In this document: one piece after another, positions 1 to 5,789 of the stretch
Position numbering within the stretch: position 1 is the first letter of the stretch
How the letters are laid out: each line of letters opens with the position of its first letter
Assembly: GCA_007126865.1 (NCBI GenBank)
Contig: SLAN01000014.1
Coordinates: 1 to 5,789 of the forward strand
DNA length: 5,789 bases
From: Spirochaetales bacterium
GTDB lineage: Bacteria; Spirochaetota; Spirochaetia; DSM-27196; SKKC01
Reading direction: 5' to 3'
Made by a program: the position numbers and the translations under genes
Notes under the pieces: model-generated
The model's input: only the letters and a program-made list of their open reading frames with translations
What the model was told of the DNA's origin: nothing
Databases searched by the model: none

Positions 1-79
1 ATCGCTCCCGAGCGACGGATCGCTCCCGAGCGACGGATCGCTCCCGAGCGACGGATCGCTCCCGAGCGACGGATCGCTC
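1..79 (+). repeat. 18-bp tandem repeat array, about 4.4 copies, coding and palindromic
   Basis: The unit ATCGCTCCCGAGCGACGG occurs as four perfect copies at 1-18, 19-36, 37-54 and 55-72. A fifth begins at 73 and diverges after base 79. The unit length is a multiple of three, so each copy adds the hexapeptide SLPSDG to the histidine kinase without changing frame. Each unit holds the inverted repeat TCGCTC-CC-GAGCGA. Neighbouring units can also pair as GAGCGA-CGGA-TCGCTC. Complete identity between copies points to recent expansion by slippage or unequal recombination (inference). The array touches the window edge, so its true copy number is unknown. Confidence 0.95.
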
Positions 80-442
80 GGGGATCACTCGGACCGGTGC
101 GACTTCATCGCGGATGAACACATGCTCAGCCGGGCACTCTCAAACGTCATGCAGAATGCGGTTCAACATACCGAATCCGGCGGTGAGATCGTATTGAATG
201 CATATCTAAACGACGGATACATCGTGTTCGATGTCGCAAACACCGGTACGATCAATGAGAAGGATATCCCGCATGTATTCGATCGACTCTATCGCGGTGA
301 AAACAGCCGCGGGTCCCGCGGCAGCGGATTGGGGCTTTCGATCACCAAGGCAATCGCCGAGGCTCACGACGGGGGTGTCCGAATGGAGCAGCTGGACGGT
401 CGAACGCACGTTTTTATCCACATAGGTGCCTCGCGCAGCTGA
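2..442 (+). CDS. Sensor histidine kinase, C-terminal ATP-binding (HATPase_c) domain, 5'-partial
   Basis: The frame is open from base 2 to the TGA at 440-442 (146 residues). ATG 122 is an internal Met, not a start, because the domain clearly begins upstream. Residues 1-26 are the repeated hexapeptide SLPSDG. Residues about 33-146 are a Bergerat-fold kinase domain: N-box NVMQNAVQHT (48-57, with N48 and N52), a G1-like stretch DVANTGTI (77-84), F-box IPHVFDRLYRG (89-99), and G2 box GSGLGLSITKAI (107-118). This domain binds ATP and phosphorylates a His in the dimerisation domain, which lies upstream of the window with any sensor and membrane segments. The G1 box is atypical: Asn replaces the usual Asp and the segment is about one residue short. 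The Asn form resembles the CusS-like group (family knowledge, recalled). The cognate response regulator is not visible. The signal sensed is unknown. Short spacing to treY allows co-transcription. Confidence 0.9.
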   Translation, partial: SLPSDGSLPSDGSLPSDGSLPSDGSLGDHSDRCDFIADEHMLSRALSNVMQNAVQHTESGGEIVLNAYLNDGYIVFDVANTGTINEKDIPHVFDRLYRGENSRGSRGSGLGLSITKAIAEAHDGGVRMEQLDGRTHVFIHIGASRS

Positions 443-459
443 ACGCGCGGCGCCGAGCT

Positions 460-489
460 TTGAATGTCCGCAGTTGCGCATGTTACTAT
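460..489 (+). promoter_or_regulatory. Possible weak promoter for treY
   Basis: TTGAAT at 460-465 and TACTAT at 484-489 are separated by 18 bases. Each matches the sigma-70 consensus at four of six positions, and a TG at 481-482 gives an extended -10 arrangement. A transcript from here would start near 496, which would exclude ATG 464 and leave ATG 509 as the treY start, with a very short leader. Two 4/6 boxes can occur by chance, so this is only a candidate. The alternative is read-through from the kinase gene. Confidence 0.25.
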
Positions 490-3199
490 GCCGCTCGGAT
501 ACCGATTCATGAACCGTGACGTATTATCGACCTACCGCCTGCAGCTCAATCCGGACTTCGACTTCTCGAAAGCCGCACACGAAGCGGATTATCTCCGTTC
601 ACTCGGTGTTTCTCATGTATACTGCTCACCGTACCTGCAGGCCGCTCCCGGCAGTACCCACGGATACGATGTAGTCGATCATTCCCACGTGAACGAAGAG
701 CTTGGTGGTAGAGCAGCTCATGATTCGTTCTGTTTGCGGTTGGGCGAACACGATTTGGGGCAAGTGCTCGATATCGTACCGAATCATATGGCCGTCTCGG
801 GTCCGGAGAACCGCTGGTGGTGGGATGTGCTCGAGAACGGACCGAGCAGCCGCTACGCTGCCTACTTCGATGTCGACTGGGAGTATCCGCACGGTTCCAA
901 GGCGAATCAGGTGCTGCTTCCGATTCTCGGCAATCATTACGGAAGAATTCTCGAGGCCGGTGAGCTTCGAATCGAACGGGACGGGGGGCTGTTCTTCGTT
1001 CGTTACCACGATCACGTGCTGCCGATCGATCCGCGGTCGCTATCGGACATGCTGGGAGACGCTGCGGAATCTTCCGACAGCTCGGAGCTCGGGTTTCTTG
1101 CGAGCGCGCTCGACTACCTACCGCTGCCCACCGCCACCGACCGCACGAGCACTCGTCGCCGGCACCGCGACAAGGAGGTGATTCGCGACAAGGTATCCGC
1201 TCTCATTGCCGAGCACCCCCCGCTTCGGAGGGCGGTGGACGCAGAGGTCGATCTGGTGAACTCCGATTTCGACCGGCTCGACTCGTTGCTTGCGCGGCAG
1301 AATTATCGGCTCGCGTACTGGCGCATTGCTCGTAGCGACCTGGGATATCGCCGCTTTTTCGACATAAACAACCTGATTGCGATCCGTGTCGAGGATCAGG
1401 AGGTTTTCCACGATACTCACCGGCTTGTACTCGACTGGATTCGTCGCGGAGTCATCGACGGGTTACGCATCGATCACCCCGACGGGCTGCGCGACCCGGA
1501 GCAATACTTCGCCCGGTTACGTGGTGAGGCCGGAGATGCCTGGGTAGTTGCGGAGAAGATACTTCATCGGGGGGAGCATGTGCCCGATTCCTGGCCTATC
1601 GCGGGAACGACCGGCTACGACTTCGCAGCGCTGATGTCGGGGCTTGCGGTTCACGCCGATGCGGAGAAACCGATCAGCGATTTCTACCGTTCCTTCACAG
1701 GAGAATCGAACGAATACGAGGAGGTGCTCTACCGAGGGAAGAAACAGGTGCTTCGCGATTTGCTCGGAAGCGATGTGAACCGGTTGACCGTACTCCTCTC
1801 CCACGTCTGCGAGCACCATCGCCGCTTCCGTGACTTCATTCGCGAGGATATAGAAGATGCGGTCTGCGAAGTGCTGGCTGCATTCCCCGTCTACCGCACG
1901 TACATACGCGCCGAAGAGCGAATCATCCGCGAGAATGACCGGAAGATCGTCGAACGCGCGGTGCGAAGCGCGCGCGAACGGAGGAGCGATCTCGATGGAG
2001 AGCTATTCGACTTTCTTCTGCGCGTGCTGACGCTCGACCTCGACGGCGAGAATGAGCGGGAGTTCGTCATGCGGTTTCAGCATCTCACCCGTCCGGTCAT
2101 GGCGAACGGTGGTGAAGACACCGCGTTCTATCGATATAATCGACTGGTCTGTCTGAACGAGGTTGGCTCCGATCCGATCCGGTTCGCGGTGTCGCCGAGC
2201 GAATTCCACGAGGAGATGAGCGAACGCGCCGCCCGGTATCCGCGGGCGATGCTCTGCACGAGTACCCACGATACGAAGCGCAGCGAGGATGTTCGCTGCC
2301 GGATAGCCGCCATCAGCGAAGTGCCGAGCGAGTGGGCCGAAGCGGTCTGGAGCTGGTCAACTATGGCCGACCGATACAGGAACGACCGGTGGCCCGATCG
2401 CGTTACCGAATACCTCATCTACCAAACTCTCGTCGGTGCGTGGCCGATCTCCGAAGATCGCATGGTCGCGTATCTCCAGAAGGCGATGCGCGAGGCGAAG
2501 CGATACACTGCCTGGACGAATCAGGATGAATCGTACGAGTCGGCTGTTTACTCGTTTGTTCGAGGGGTCATGGATGACGAGGAGATAATGTCGGCGATCG
2601 AACGCTTTGTAGATATCGTGAGACCTGCCGGGTACATCAATTCGCTCGCTATGCTCGCGATAAAGATGATCGCCCCGGGCGTACCGGATGTTTATCAGGG
2701 ATGTGAACTGTGGGATTTCAGCCTCGTCGATCCGGATAATCGGCGACCGGTCGACTACGAGCGCCGCAGAGCGCTGCTATCGGAGCTCAACTCGCTTGCA
2801 CCGGAAGACATGCTGTCTCGAATGGCGGACGGTCTGCCGAAGCTTGCTGTGACGCGGGCTTGTCTGGAGCTGCGTCGTCGCCGTCACGACGTGTTCGCCG
2901 CCGCGCGCGGTCACGCTCCTGCCGGTTATCAGGAGCTCTCTGTATCGGGCGAAGGAAGAGATCATCTGGTTGCTTTCGGACGCGACGCTCAAGTGCTCTG
3001 TATCGCGCCGCGGCTTCCGCTGAGCTCCGGCCTGCGCTATCCCGGTACCGTTGTATCCCTTCCTGCCGGCCGTTTTCACGATATCGTGACCGGCGCCGAG
3101 TATCGCGTCGCCGATGGTGGAGAAGAGGTGTCCGCCGATGAGCTTCTCGGCCGTTTCCCGGTCGCCGTGCTCGAAGAGCACGCGGAGTCCGGGACATGA
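464..3199 (+). CDS. treY: Malto-oligosyltrehalose synthase, (1->4)-alpha-D-glucan 1-alpha-D-glucosylmutase (EC 5.4.99.15)
   Basis: This cytosolic GH13 enzyme turns the reducing-end alpha-1,4 link of a maltodextrin into an alpha,alpha-1,1 link, making maltooligosyl trehalose for TreZ. From ATG 464 the protein has 911 residues. Family landmarks in order: LSTYRLQL (21-28); SPYLQA with PGSTHGYDVVDH (55-73); GH13 region I DIVPNHM (103-109); FFDINNL (298-304); region II DGLRIDHPDGL (332-342) with probable nucleophile D337; region III VVAEKIL (361-367) with probable acid/base E364; region IV STHDTKRSEDVR (600-611) with D603; and APGVPDVYQGCELWD plus SLVDPDNRRPVDY near the C terminus (737-765). All catalytic residues are present. 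The start is uncertain. ATG 464 lies 21 bases after the kinase stop, with a weak GAG at 455-457. ATG 509 (residue 16) has GGA at 497-499 and better fits the family, where STYRLQL lies close to the N terminus. The stop overlaps the treZ start. Confidence 0.97.
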   Translation: MSAVAHVTMPLGYRFMNRDVLSTYRLQLNPDFDFSKAAHEADYLRSLGVSHVYCSPYLQAAPGSTHGYDVVDHSHVNEELGGRAAHDSFCLRLGEHDLGQVLDIVPNHMAVSGPENRWWWDVLENGPSSRYAAYFDVDWEYPHGSKANQVLLPILGNHYGRILEAGELRIERDGGLFFVRYHDHVLPIDPRSLSDMLGDAAESSDSSELGFLASALDYLPLPTATDRTSTRRRHRDKEVIRDKVSALIAEHPPLRRAVDAEVDLVNSDFDRLDSLLARQNYRLAYWRIARSDLGYRRFFDINNLIAIRVEDQEVFHDTHRLVLDWIRRGVIDGLRIDHPDGLRDPEQYFARLRGEAGDAWVVAEKILHRGEHVPDSWPIAGTTGYDFAALMSGLAVHADAEKPISDFYRSFTGESNEYEEVLYRGKKQVLRDLLGSDVNRLTVLLSHVCEHHRRFRDFIREDIEDAVCEVLAAFPVYRTYIRAEERIIRENDRKIVERAVRSARERRSDLDGELFDFLLRVLTLDLDGENEREFVMRFQHLTRPVMANGGEDTAFYRYNRLVCLNEVGSDPIRFAVSPSEFHEEMSERAARYPRAMLCTSTHDTKRSEDVRCRIAAISEVPSEWAEAVWSWSTMADRYRNDRWPDRVTEYLIYQTLVGAWPISEDRMVAYLQKAMREAKRYTAWTNQDESYESAVYSFVRGVMDDEEIMSAIERFVDIVRPAGYINSLAMLAIKMIAPGVPDVYQGCELWDFSLVDPDNRRPVDYERRRALLSELNSLAPEDMLSRMADGLPKLAVTRACLELRRRRHDVFAAARGHAPAGYQELSVSGEGRDHLVAFGRDAQVLCIAPRLPLSSGLRYPGTVVSLPAGRFHDIVTGAEYRVADGGEEVSADELLGRFPVAVLEEHAESGT
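3184..3187 (+). promoter_or_regulatory. Ribosome binding site of treZ inside treY
   Basis: GGAG lies eight bases before the ATG at 3196, within the last codons of treY. This fixes the treZ start at the ATGA overlap and implies translational coupling, so the two enzymes would be made in linked amounts. Confidence 0.65.
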
Positions 3200-5181
3200 G
3201 ACATGTTTTTCGTGTGTGGGCGCCGGTTGCAGCACACCTGCTGATCGAGGTCGACGGAGTGGGCGAGGCAATGCTCCGCGAGCTCGACGAAGGTGGAACG
3301 CCGACCGGATACTGGCGTGCAATCGTCGAGAGTGACTCCCGCGAGCCTCGCTACGCGTACCGAGTCGACGGTGAGGGCCCCTTCCCCGATCCGAGAGCTC
3401 CGAGATTGCCCGTCGGCGTACACGGGCCCGGTCAAGTAGTAGATCATGCGGCATTCGAGTGGGACGACGCGGGATTTCGTGCACCACCGCTTTCGGCAGC
3501 TCTGTTCTACGAGCTTCATATCGGTACCTTTGCGCCGAGTGCTTCCGATCGGCCGGTGCCACCTCACGACTTCGAGCACGCCGGGAGGCGGGCATCCGGC
3601 GAAGTTGATCGGGCCGGAGAGCCGCTCGGCGCAGGCACCTTCGATTCGGCGGCGGATCGATTGTGGGAGCTCGCCGAGCTCGGCGTAACCCATGTCGAGC
3701 TCATGCCGGTTGCCTCAGCGAGCGGATCGCGTGGGTGGGGCTACGATGGTGTCGGACTCTATGCTGTTCACGAGGCGTACGGAGGACCGAACGGACTTAA
3801 GCGCCTCGTGAACCGTGCTCATGCGCTCGGAATGGCGGTCTGTCTCGATTGCGTCTATAACCATCTCGGACCGGAAGGTAACTATCTCGGGCGGTTCGGC
3901 CTATACTTCACCGACGCCTATGGGACGCCATGGGGCGAAGCAATCAATCTCGATCGCGAGGGCTCCGACGAGGTACGAGCGTTCATTCTGGATAATCTCG
4001 AGCAGTGGTTTCGCCACTACCACGTTGATGCGATACGCCTCGATGCGGTTCATGCGCTCTACGATGAGGGTGCCGTTCACATTCTCGAGGCGATGCAGCG
4101 TCGGGTGCGGCGACTCGAAGGGGAGCTCGGTCGCCCGCTTCAACTGATCGCCGAGAGCAATTTGAACGACCCCCGCCTCGTACGCTCCGCGGAAGCCGGC
4201 GGTTACGGTCTCGAGGCTCAGTGGAGCGACGATTTCCATCATTGCGTGCACACGTTGATGACCGGCGAGGAGCAGGGGTATTACCGCGGCTTCCGGTCGT
4301 TCTCCGCGCTCTCGAAGTCACTTCGCGATGTCTTCGTACACGATGGTGGATATGCGCCCGCGCGAGGAAGACGTGTCGGCCGGCCTGTCGGCGATTTGCC
4401 GCGCAGTCGTTTCGTGCACTGTAACCAGAATCACGATCAGGTCGGAAACCGCGCCGTCGGCGAGCGCCTCTGCCATCTCGTTTCTTCGGAGCGGGCGAAG
4501 ATTGCCGCAGCTCTGACGATTCTGCAACCGGCCGTGCCGATGCTGTTTCAGGGCGAGGAATGGGCGGCGGGATCGCCGTTTCAGTTCTTCACCGACCACC
4601 AGGACCGTGAACTCGCTGCCGCTGTTACCAAAGGGCGGTGTGAGGAGTTCTCCTACTTCGGGTGGGATCCCGAGGAGGTGCCCGACCCACAGGCGGAAAG
4701 CACCTTCCTGCGCAGTATGCTGGACTGGAGCGAACGCGAACGAAAGCCGCATGCGGACATGCTGGCATGGTACCGTGCATTGATCGATCTGCGCAGGAGT
4801 AATGGGGAGCTTTGTGCGTCGAGGTGGCCGAAGCCTCCGGTAGCGTACGATGAACAGGGGCAATGGCTCTGCTTTCGTCGCGGCCGCTTCTGCGTAGCGT
4901 TCGCGCTTTCCGATTCAGGCGACGGCGGGCAGCCGGGAGTCGGTCGCGCCGTCGATGTCGATCTCCAGCCGCTTCTCGAAATTCCTCACGTGATTGCAGC
5001 TGACGACGACTCGGCGACCTTGATCGATGGTGCCGGGGGTGCCAGATCCTTGAAAACCGGTTCACCGTCGATCGTGCTCGCATCTTCCGACGCGATTGCC
5101 CTCGATGGATTCCGGCTCGCGTTGCCGCGGGACTCCCTGGCGGTCGTAGACGTGACCGGCGAATCGGAGAGAGTTCGATAG
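3196..5181 (+). CDS. treZ: Malto-oligosyltrehalose trehalohydrolase (EC 3.2.1.141)
   Basis: This GH13 hydrolase cleaves the alpha-1,4 bond next to the trehalose end of maltooligosyl trehalose, releasing trehalose and a shortened maltodextrin. It has 661 residues, somewhat longer than typical TreZ as I recall the family. Residues 1 to about 95 form the N-terminal E-set (CBM48-like) domain (FRVWAP at 5-10, YAYRVDGEGPFPDP at 53-66). The barrel begins at LFYELHIGTF (103-112). Further landmarks: THVELMPVA (165-173), GWGYDGVGLYA (180-190), region I CLDCVYNHLGPEGNYLG (216-232), region II DAIRLDAVHAL (278-288) with probable nucleophile D283, region III LIAESNLNDPRLV (317-329) with probable acid/base E320, region IV QNHDQVGNRAVGER (411-424) with D414, then VPMLFQGEEWAAGSPFQFFTD (447-467). 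Residues 113-146 are an apparent insertion in the first barrel loop. The C-terminal region after about 540 is poorly conserved, as is usual. TAG is followed at once by an in-frame TGA. The start is fixed by the ATGA overlap with treY. Confidence 0.97.
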   Translation: MRHVFRVWAPVAAHLLIEVDGVGEAMLRELDEGGTPTGYWRAIVESDSREPRYAYRVDGEGPFPDPRAPRLPVGVHGPGQVVDHAAFEWDDAGFRAPPLSAALFYELHIGTFAPSASDRPVPPHDFEHAGRRASGEVDRAGEPLGAGTFDSAADRLWELAELGVTHVELMPVASASGSRGWGYDGVGLYAVHEAYGGPNGLKRLVNRAHALGMAVCLDCVYNHLGPEGNYLGRFGLYFTDAYGTPWGEAINLDREGSDEVRAFILDNLEQWFRHYHVDAIRLDAVHALYDEGAVHILEAMQRRVRRLEGELGRPLQLIAESNLNDPRLVRSAEAGGYGLEAQWSDDFHHCVHTLMTGEEQGYYRGFRSFSALSKSLRDVFVHDGGYAPARGRRVGRPVGDLPRSRFVHCNQNHDQVGNRAVGERLCHLVSSERAKIAAALTILQPAVPMLFQGEEWAAGSPFQFFTDHQDRELAAAVTKGRCEEFSYFGWDPEEVPDPQAESTFLRSMLDWSERERKPHADMLAWYRALIDLRRSNGELCASRWPKPPVAYDEQGQWLCFRRGRFCVAFALSDSGDGGQPGVGRAVDVDLQPLLEIPHVIAADDDSATLIDGAGGARSLKTGSPSIVLASSDAIALDGFRLALPRDSLAVVDVTGESERVR

Positions 5182-5270
5182 TGACCGAACGCTGCGGAGT
5201 GCATGCCTGCCGATTGGTGAACATCCGGTCCGAAAAGCGGCGCGGAATCGGTTTCGTCTACTCGCGATAG
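5181..5270 (+). CDS. Possible 29-residue small ORF, GTG start, unrecognised
   Basis: GTG at 5181 overlaps the last base of the treZ TAG stop (TAGTG). It reads 29 codons to TAG at 5268-5270. A purine-rich GGAGAGAG at 5166-5173 lies seven bases before the GTG, at a suitable spacing for initiation after treZ termination. The product would be basic, with two Cys (residues 5 and 10) and several Arg, and no membrane segment. I recognise no family. Open frames of this length are common by chance in GC-rich DNA, so it may not be a gene. Confidence 0.15.
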   Translation: MTERCGVHACRLVNIRSEKRRGIGFVYSR

Positions 5271-5303
5271 CGGCCACGTATTGGCTATACTGGCAGGGTA
5301 TCA
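5182..5303 (+). other. Intergenic region between treZ and the MFS gene
   Basis: This 122-base spacer shows no GC hairpin followed by a T run, so no intrinsic terminator can be called. Besides the possible small ORF, it holds a short inverted repeat ATAGC (5267-5271) and GCTAT (5284-5288) twelve bases apart. The repeat overlaps a -10-like TATACT at 5286-5291. No -35 box lies at the right distance, and transcription from that hexamer would begin inside the ribosome binding site. The spacer length suggests that the downstream gene has its own control, but no promoter is clear. Confidence 0.4.
5295..5298 (+). promoter_or_regulatory. Ribosome binding site of the MFS gene
   Basis: AGGG lies five bases before the ATG at 5304. 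This supports that start over the internal Met codons at residues 11, 20 and 23, which would cut into the first membrane helix. Confidence 0.5.
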
Positions 5304-5789
5304 ATGTCACACCGTCGACTGCTCGTAGCGCTTATGGCGCCGACACTGAGCGCCATAACTATGCTCGCGATGTTTGCCGTCGCGATTCCCATTATCCGAG
5401 CTGAGTTCTCGCTCACAGAGGATGTTGCCTCATGGTTGCAGGTCGCATATGCGATGCCGTTTATGATGTTCATGCCATTGTACGGCCGGCTTGCAAATGG
5501 AATAGGAGCACGTCGATTGCTGCTTTCGGGGCTGTCTCTCTTCGCCCTGGGAACCGCACTCATGCTCGTGGTCAATACACTACCGATGATGTTTGCCGCC
5601 CGAGCGATTCAGGGAGCCGGTGCAGCAGGGATCAACCCGCTCTCGATGGCGATCATCATGTATCACGCACCGCAGCACAAGCGGGGCAATATGCTCGGTA
5701 CGTGGAACTCGATCGGTCCGATATCCGGAATGCTCGGACCGCTTGTCGGTGGGGCCTTGATCGATGCGATCGGTTGGCGATCGATATTC
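5304..5789 (+). CDS. MFS transporter, probable DHA2 (EmrB/QacA-like) drug:H+ antiporter, 3'-partial
   Basis: An inner-membrane exporter, cut by the window end after 162 residues and read to the last base without a stop. Five hydrophobic segments are visible at about residues 7-31, 42-62, 72-91, 94-120 and 131-153, matching MFS helices 1 to 5. Between helices 2 and 3 is the motif A-like GRLANGIGARRLL (61-73), with Asn65 where Asp is usual. Helix 4 carries the motif B-like Arg in ARAIQGAGAAG (99-109), and helix 5 the antiporter motif C-like GPISGMLGPLVGG (138-150). Motif C and the closing GWRSIF point to the 12- or 14-helix drug:H+ antiporters. The overall pattern is nearest to the 14-helix EmrB/QacA group, but the second half is needed to decide. 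The protein is Met-rich (15 of 162). The substrate cannot be predicted. A 122-base gap separates it from treZ, and no functional link to trehalose is evident. Confidence 0.88.
   Translation, partial: MSHRRLLVALMAPTLSAITMLAMFAVAIPIIRAEFSLTEDVASWLQVAYAMPFMMFMPLYGRLANGIGARRLLLSGLSLFALGTALMLVVNTLPMMFAARAIQGAGAAGINPLSMAIIMYHAPQHKRGNMLGTWNSIGPISGMLGPLVGGALIDAIGWRSIF

Noticed and set aside
1..79. CRISPR array
   Set aside because: The units are directly adjacent with no unique spacers and are only 18 bp, so this is a simple tandem repeat in coding sequence.
122..442. ATG 122 as the start of a short complete 106-residue protein
   Set aside because: The frame is open upstream to the window edge, and the residues just before ATG 122 (CDFIADEH) are part of the same kinase domain, so this Met is internal.
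2777..3595. Long antisense open frame of 272 codons across the treY-treZ junction
   Set aside because: It lies opposite two firmly identified genes, its product is an Arg/Ser/Pro-rich low-complexity chain with no domain, and long antisense frames are expected in GC-rich codon-biased DNA.
4318..4863. Antisense open frame of 181 codons within treZ
   Set aside because: It is fully inside treZ on the other strand, has no recognisable motifs, and is best explained as a shadow of the treZ codon pattern.
464..5181. Other GH13 assignments (alpha-amylase, glycogen branching enzyme, debranching enzyme TreX)
   Set aside because: STYRLQL, STHDTKRSEDVR and SLVDPDNRRPVDY are specific to TreY, while QNHDQVGNRAVGER and PFQFFTDHQD are specific to TreZ; their tandem order also fits only the TreYZ pathway.
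5229..5256. Rho-independent terminator after treZ
   Set aside because: Only imperfect pairing (CGAAA with TTTCG) is possible and no T run follows, so it is not supported.
5286..5291. TATACT as the -10 box of an MFS gene promoter
   Set aside because: There is no -35 box 16-18 bases upstream, the TG is out of register for an extended -10, and the predicted transcript start would fall inside the AGGG ribosome binding site.

Overview
This window carries a two-gene trehalose-synthesis operon (treY-treZ, the malto-oligosaccharide or glycogen route). It sits between the 3' end of a sensor histidine kinase gene and the 5' end of a major facilitator superfamily (MFS) exporter gene. All four genes are on the + strand. 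The sequence is GC-rich (about 60% by eye) with compact bacterial gene spacing: an ATGA stop/start overlap between treY and treZ, and only about 20 to 66 bases between the kinase stop and treY. I cannot name the organism from sequence alone. A free-living bacterium that needs trehalose as a stress protectant or compatible solute fits, but that is inference.

Layout: (1) Bases 1-79 are a tandem array of an 18-bp, internally palindromic unit, with four perfect copies and the start of a fifth. It is in frame with, and encodes part of, the histidine kinase. (2) Bases 2-442 are the kinase C-terminal ATP-binding domain, open at the window edge. (3) Bases 464-3199 are TreY, malto-oligosyltrehalose synthase. 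Its start may instead be 509, and there is a weak promoter-like pair at 460-489. (4) Bases 3196-5181 are TreZ, malto-oligosyltrehalose trehalohydrolase, with an unusual insertion of about 31 residues after the first barrel strand. (5) Bases 5182-5303 are intergenic. They hold a possible 29-codon GTG-start ORF, no convincing intrinsic terminator, and the ribosome binding site of the next gene. (6) Bases 5304-5789 are the first 162 residues of an MFS transporter, probably of the 14-helix drug:H+ antiporter type, cut by the window end.

How the genes work together: TreY isomerises the reducing-end alpha-1,4 link of a maltodextrin to an alpha,alpha-1,1 link. TreZ then cleaves the neighbouring alpha-1,4 bond to release trehalose. 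The debranching enzyme TreX that often accompanies them is not in this window. The kinase could belong to a two-component system reading a stress signal, but nothing in the sequence proves that it controls treYZ. The MFS gene appears to be a separate unit.

The most unusual thing here is the perfect 18-bp array encoding SLPSDG repeats just before the N-box of the kinase. It looks like a recent in-frame expansion of a surface turn in the ATP-binding domain. The rest is a recognisable trehalose operon, and I see no evidence for an entirely new multi-gene system.
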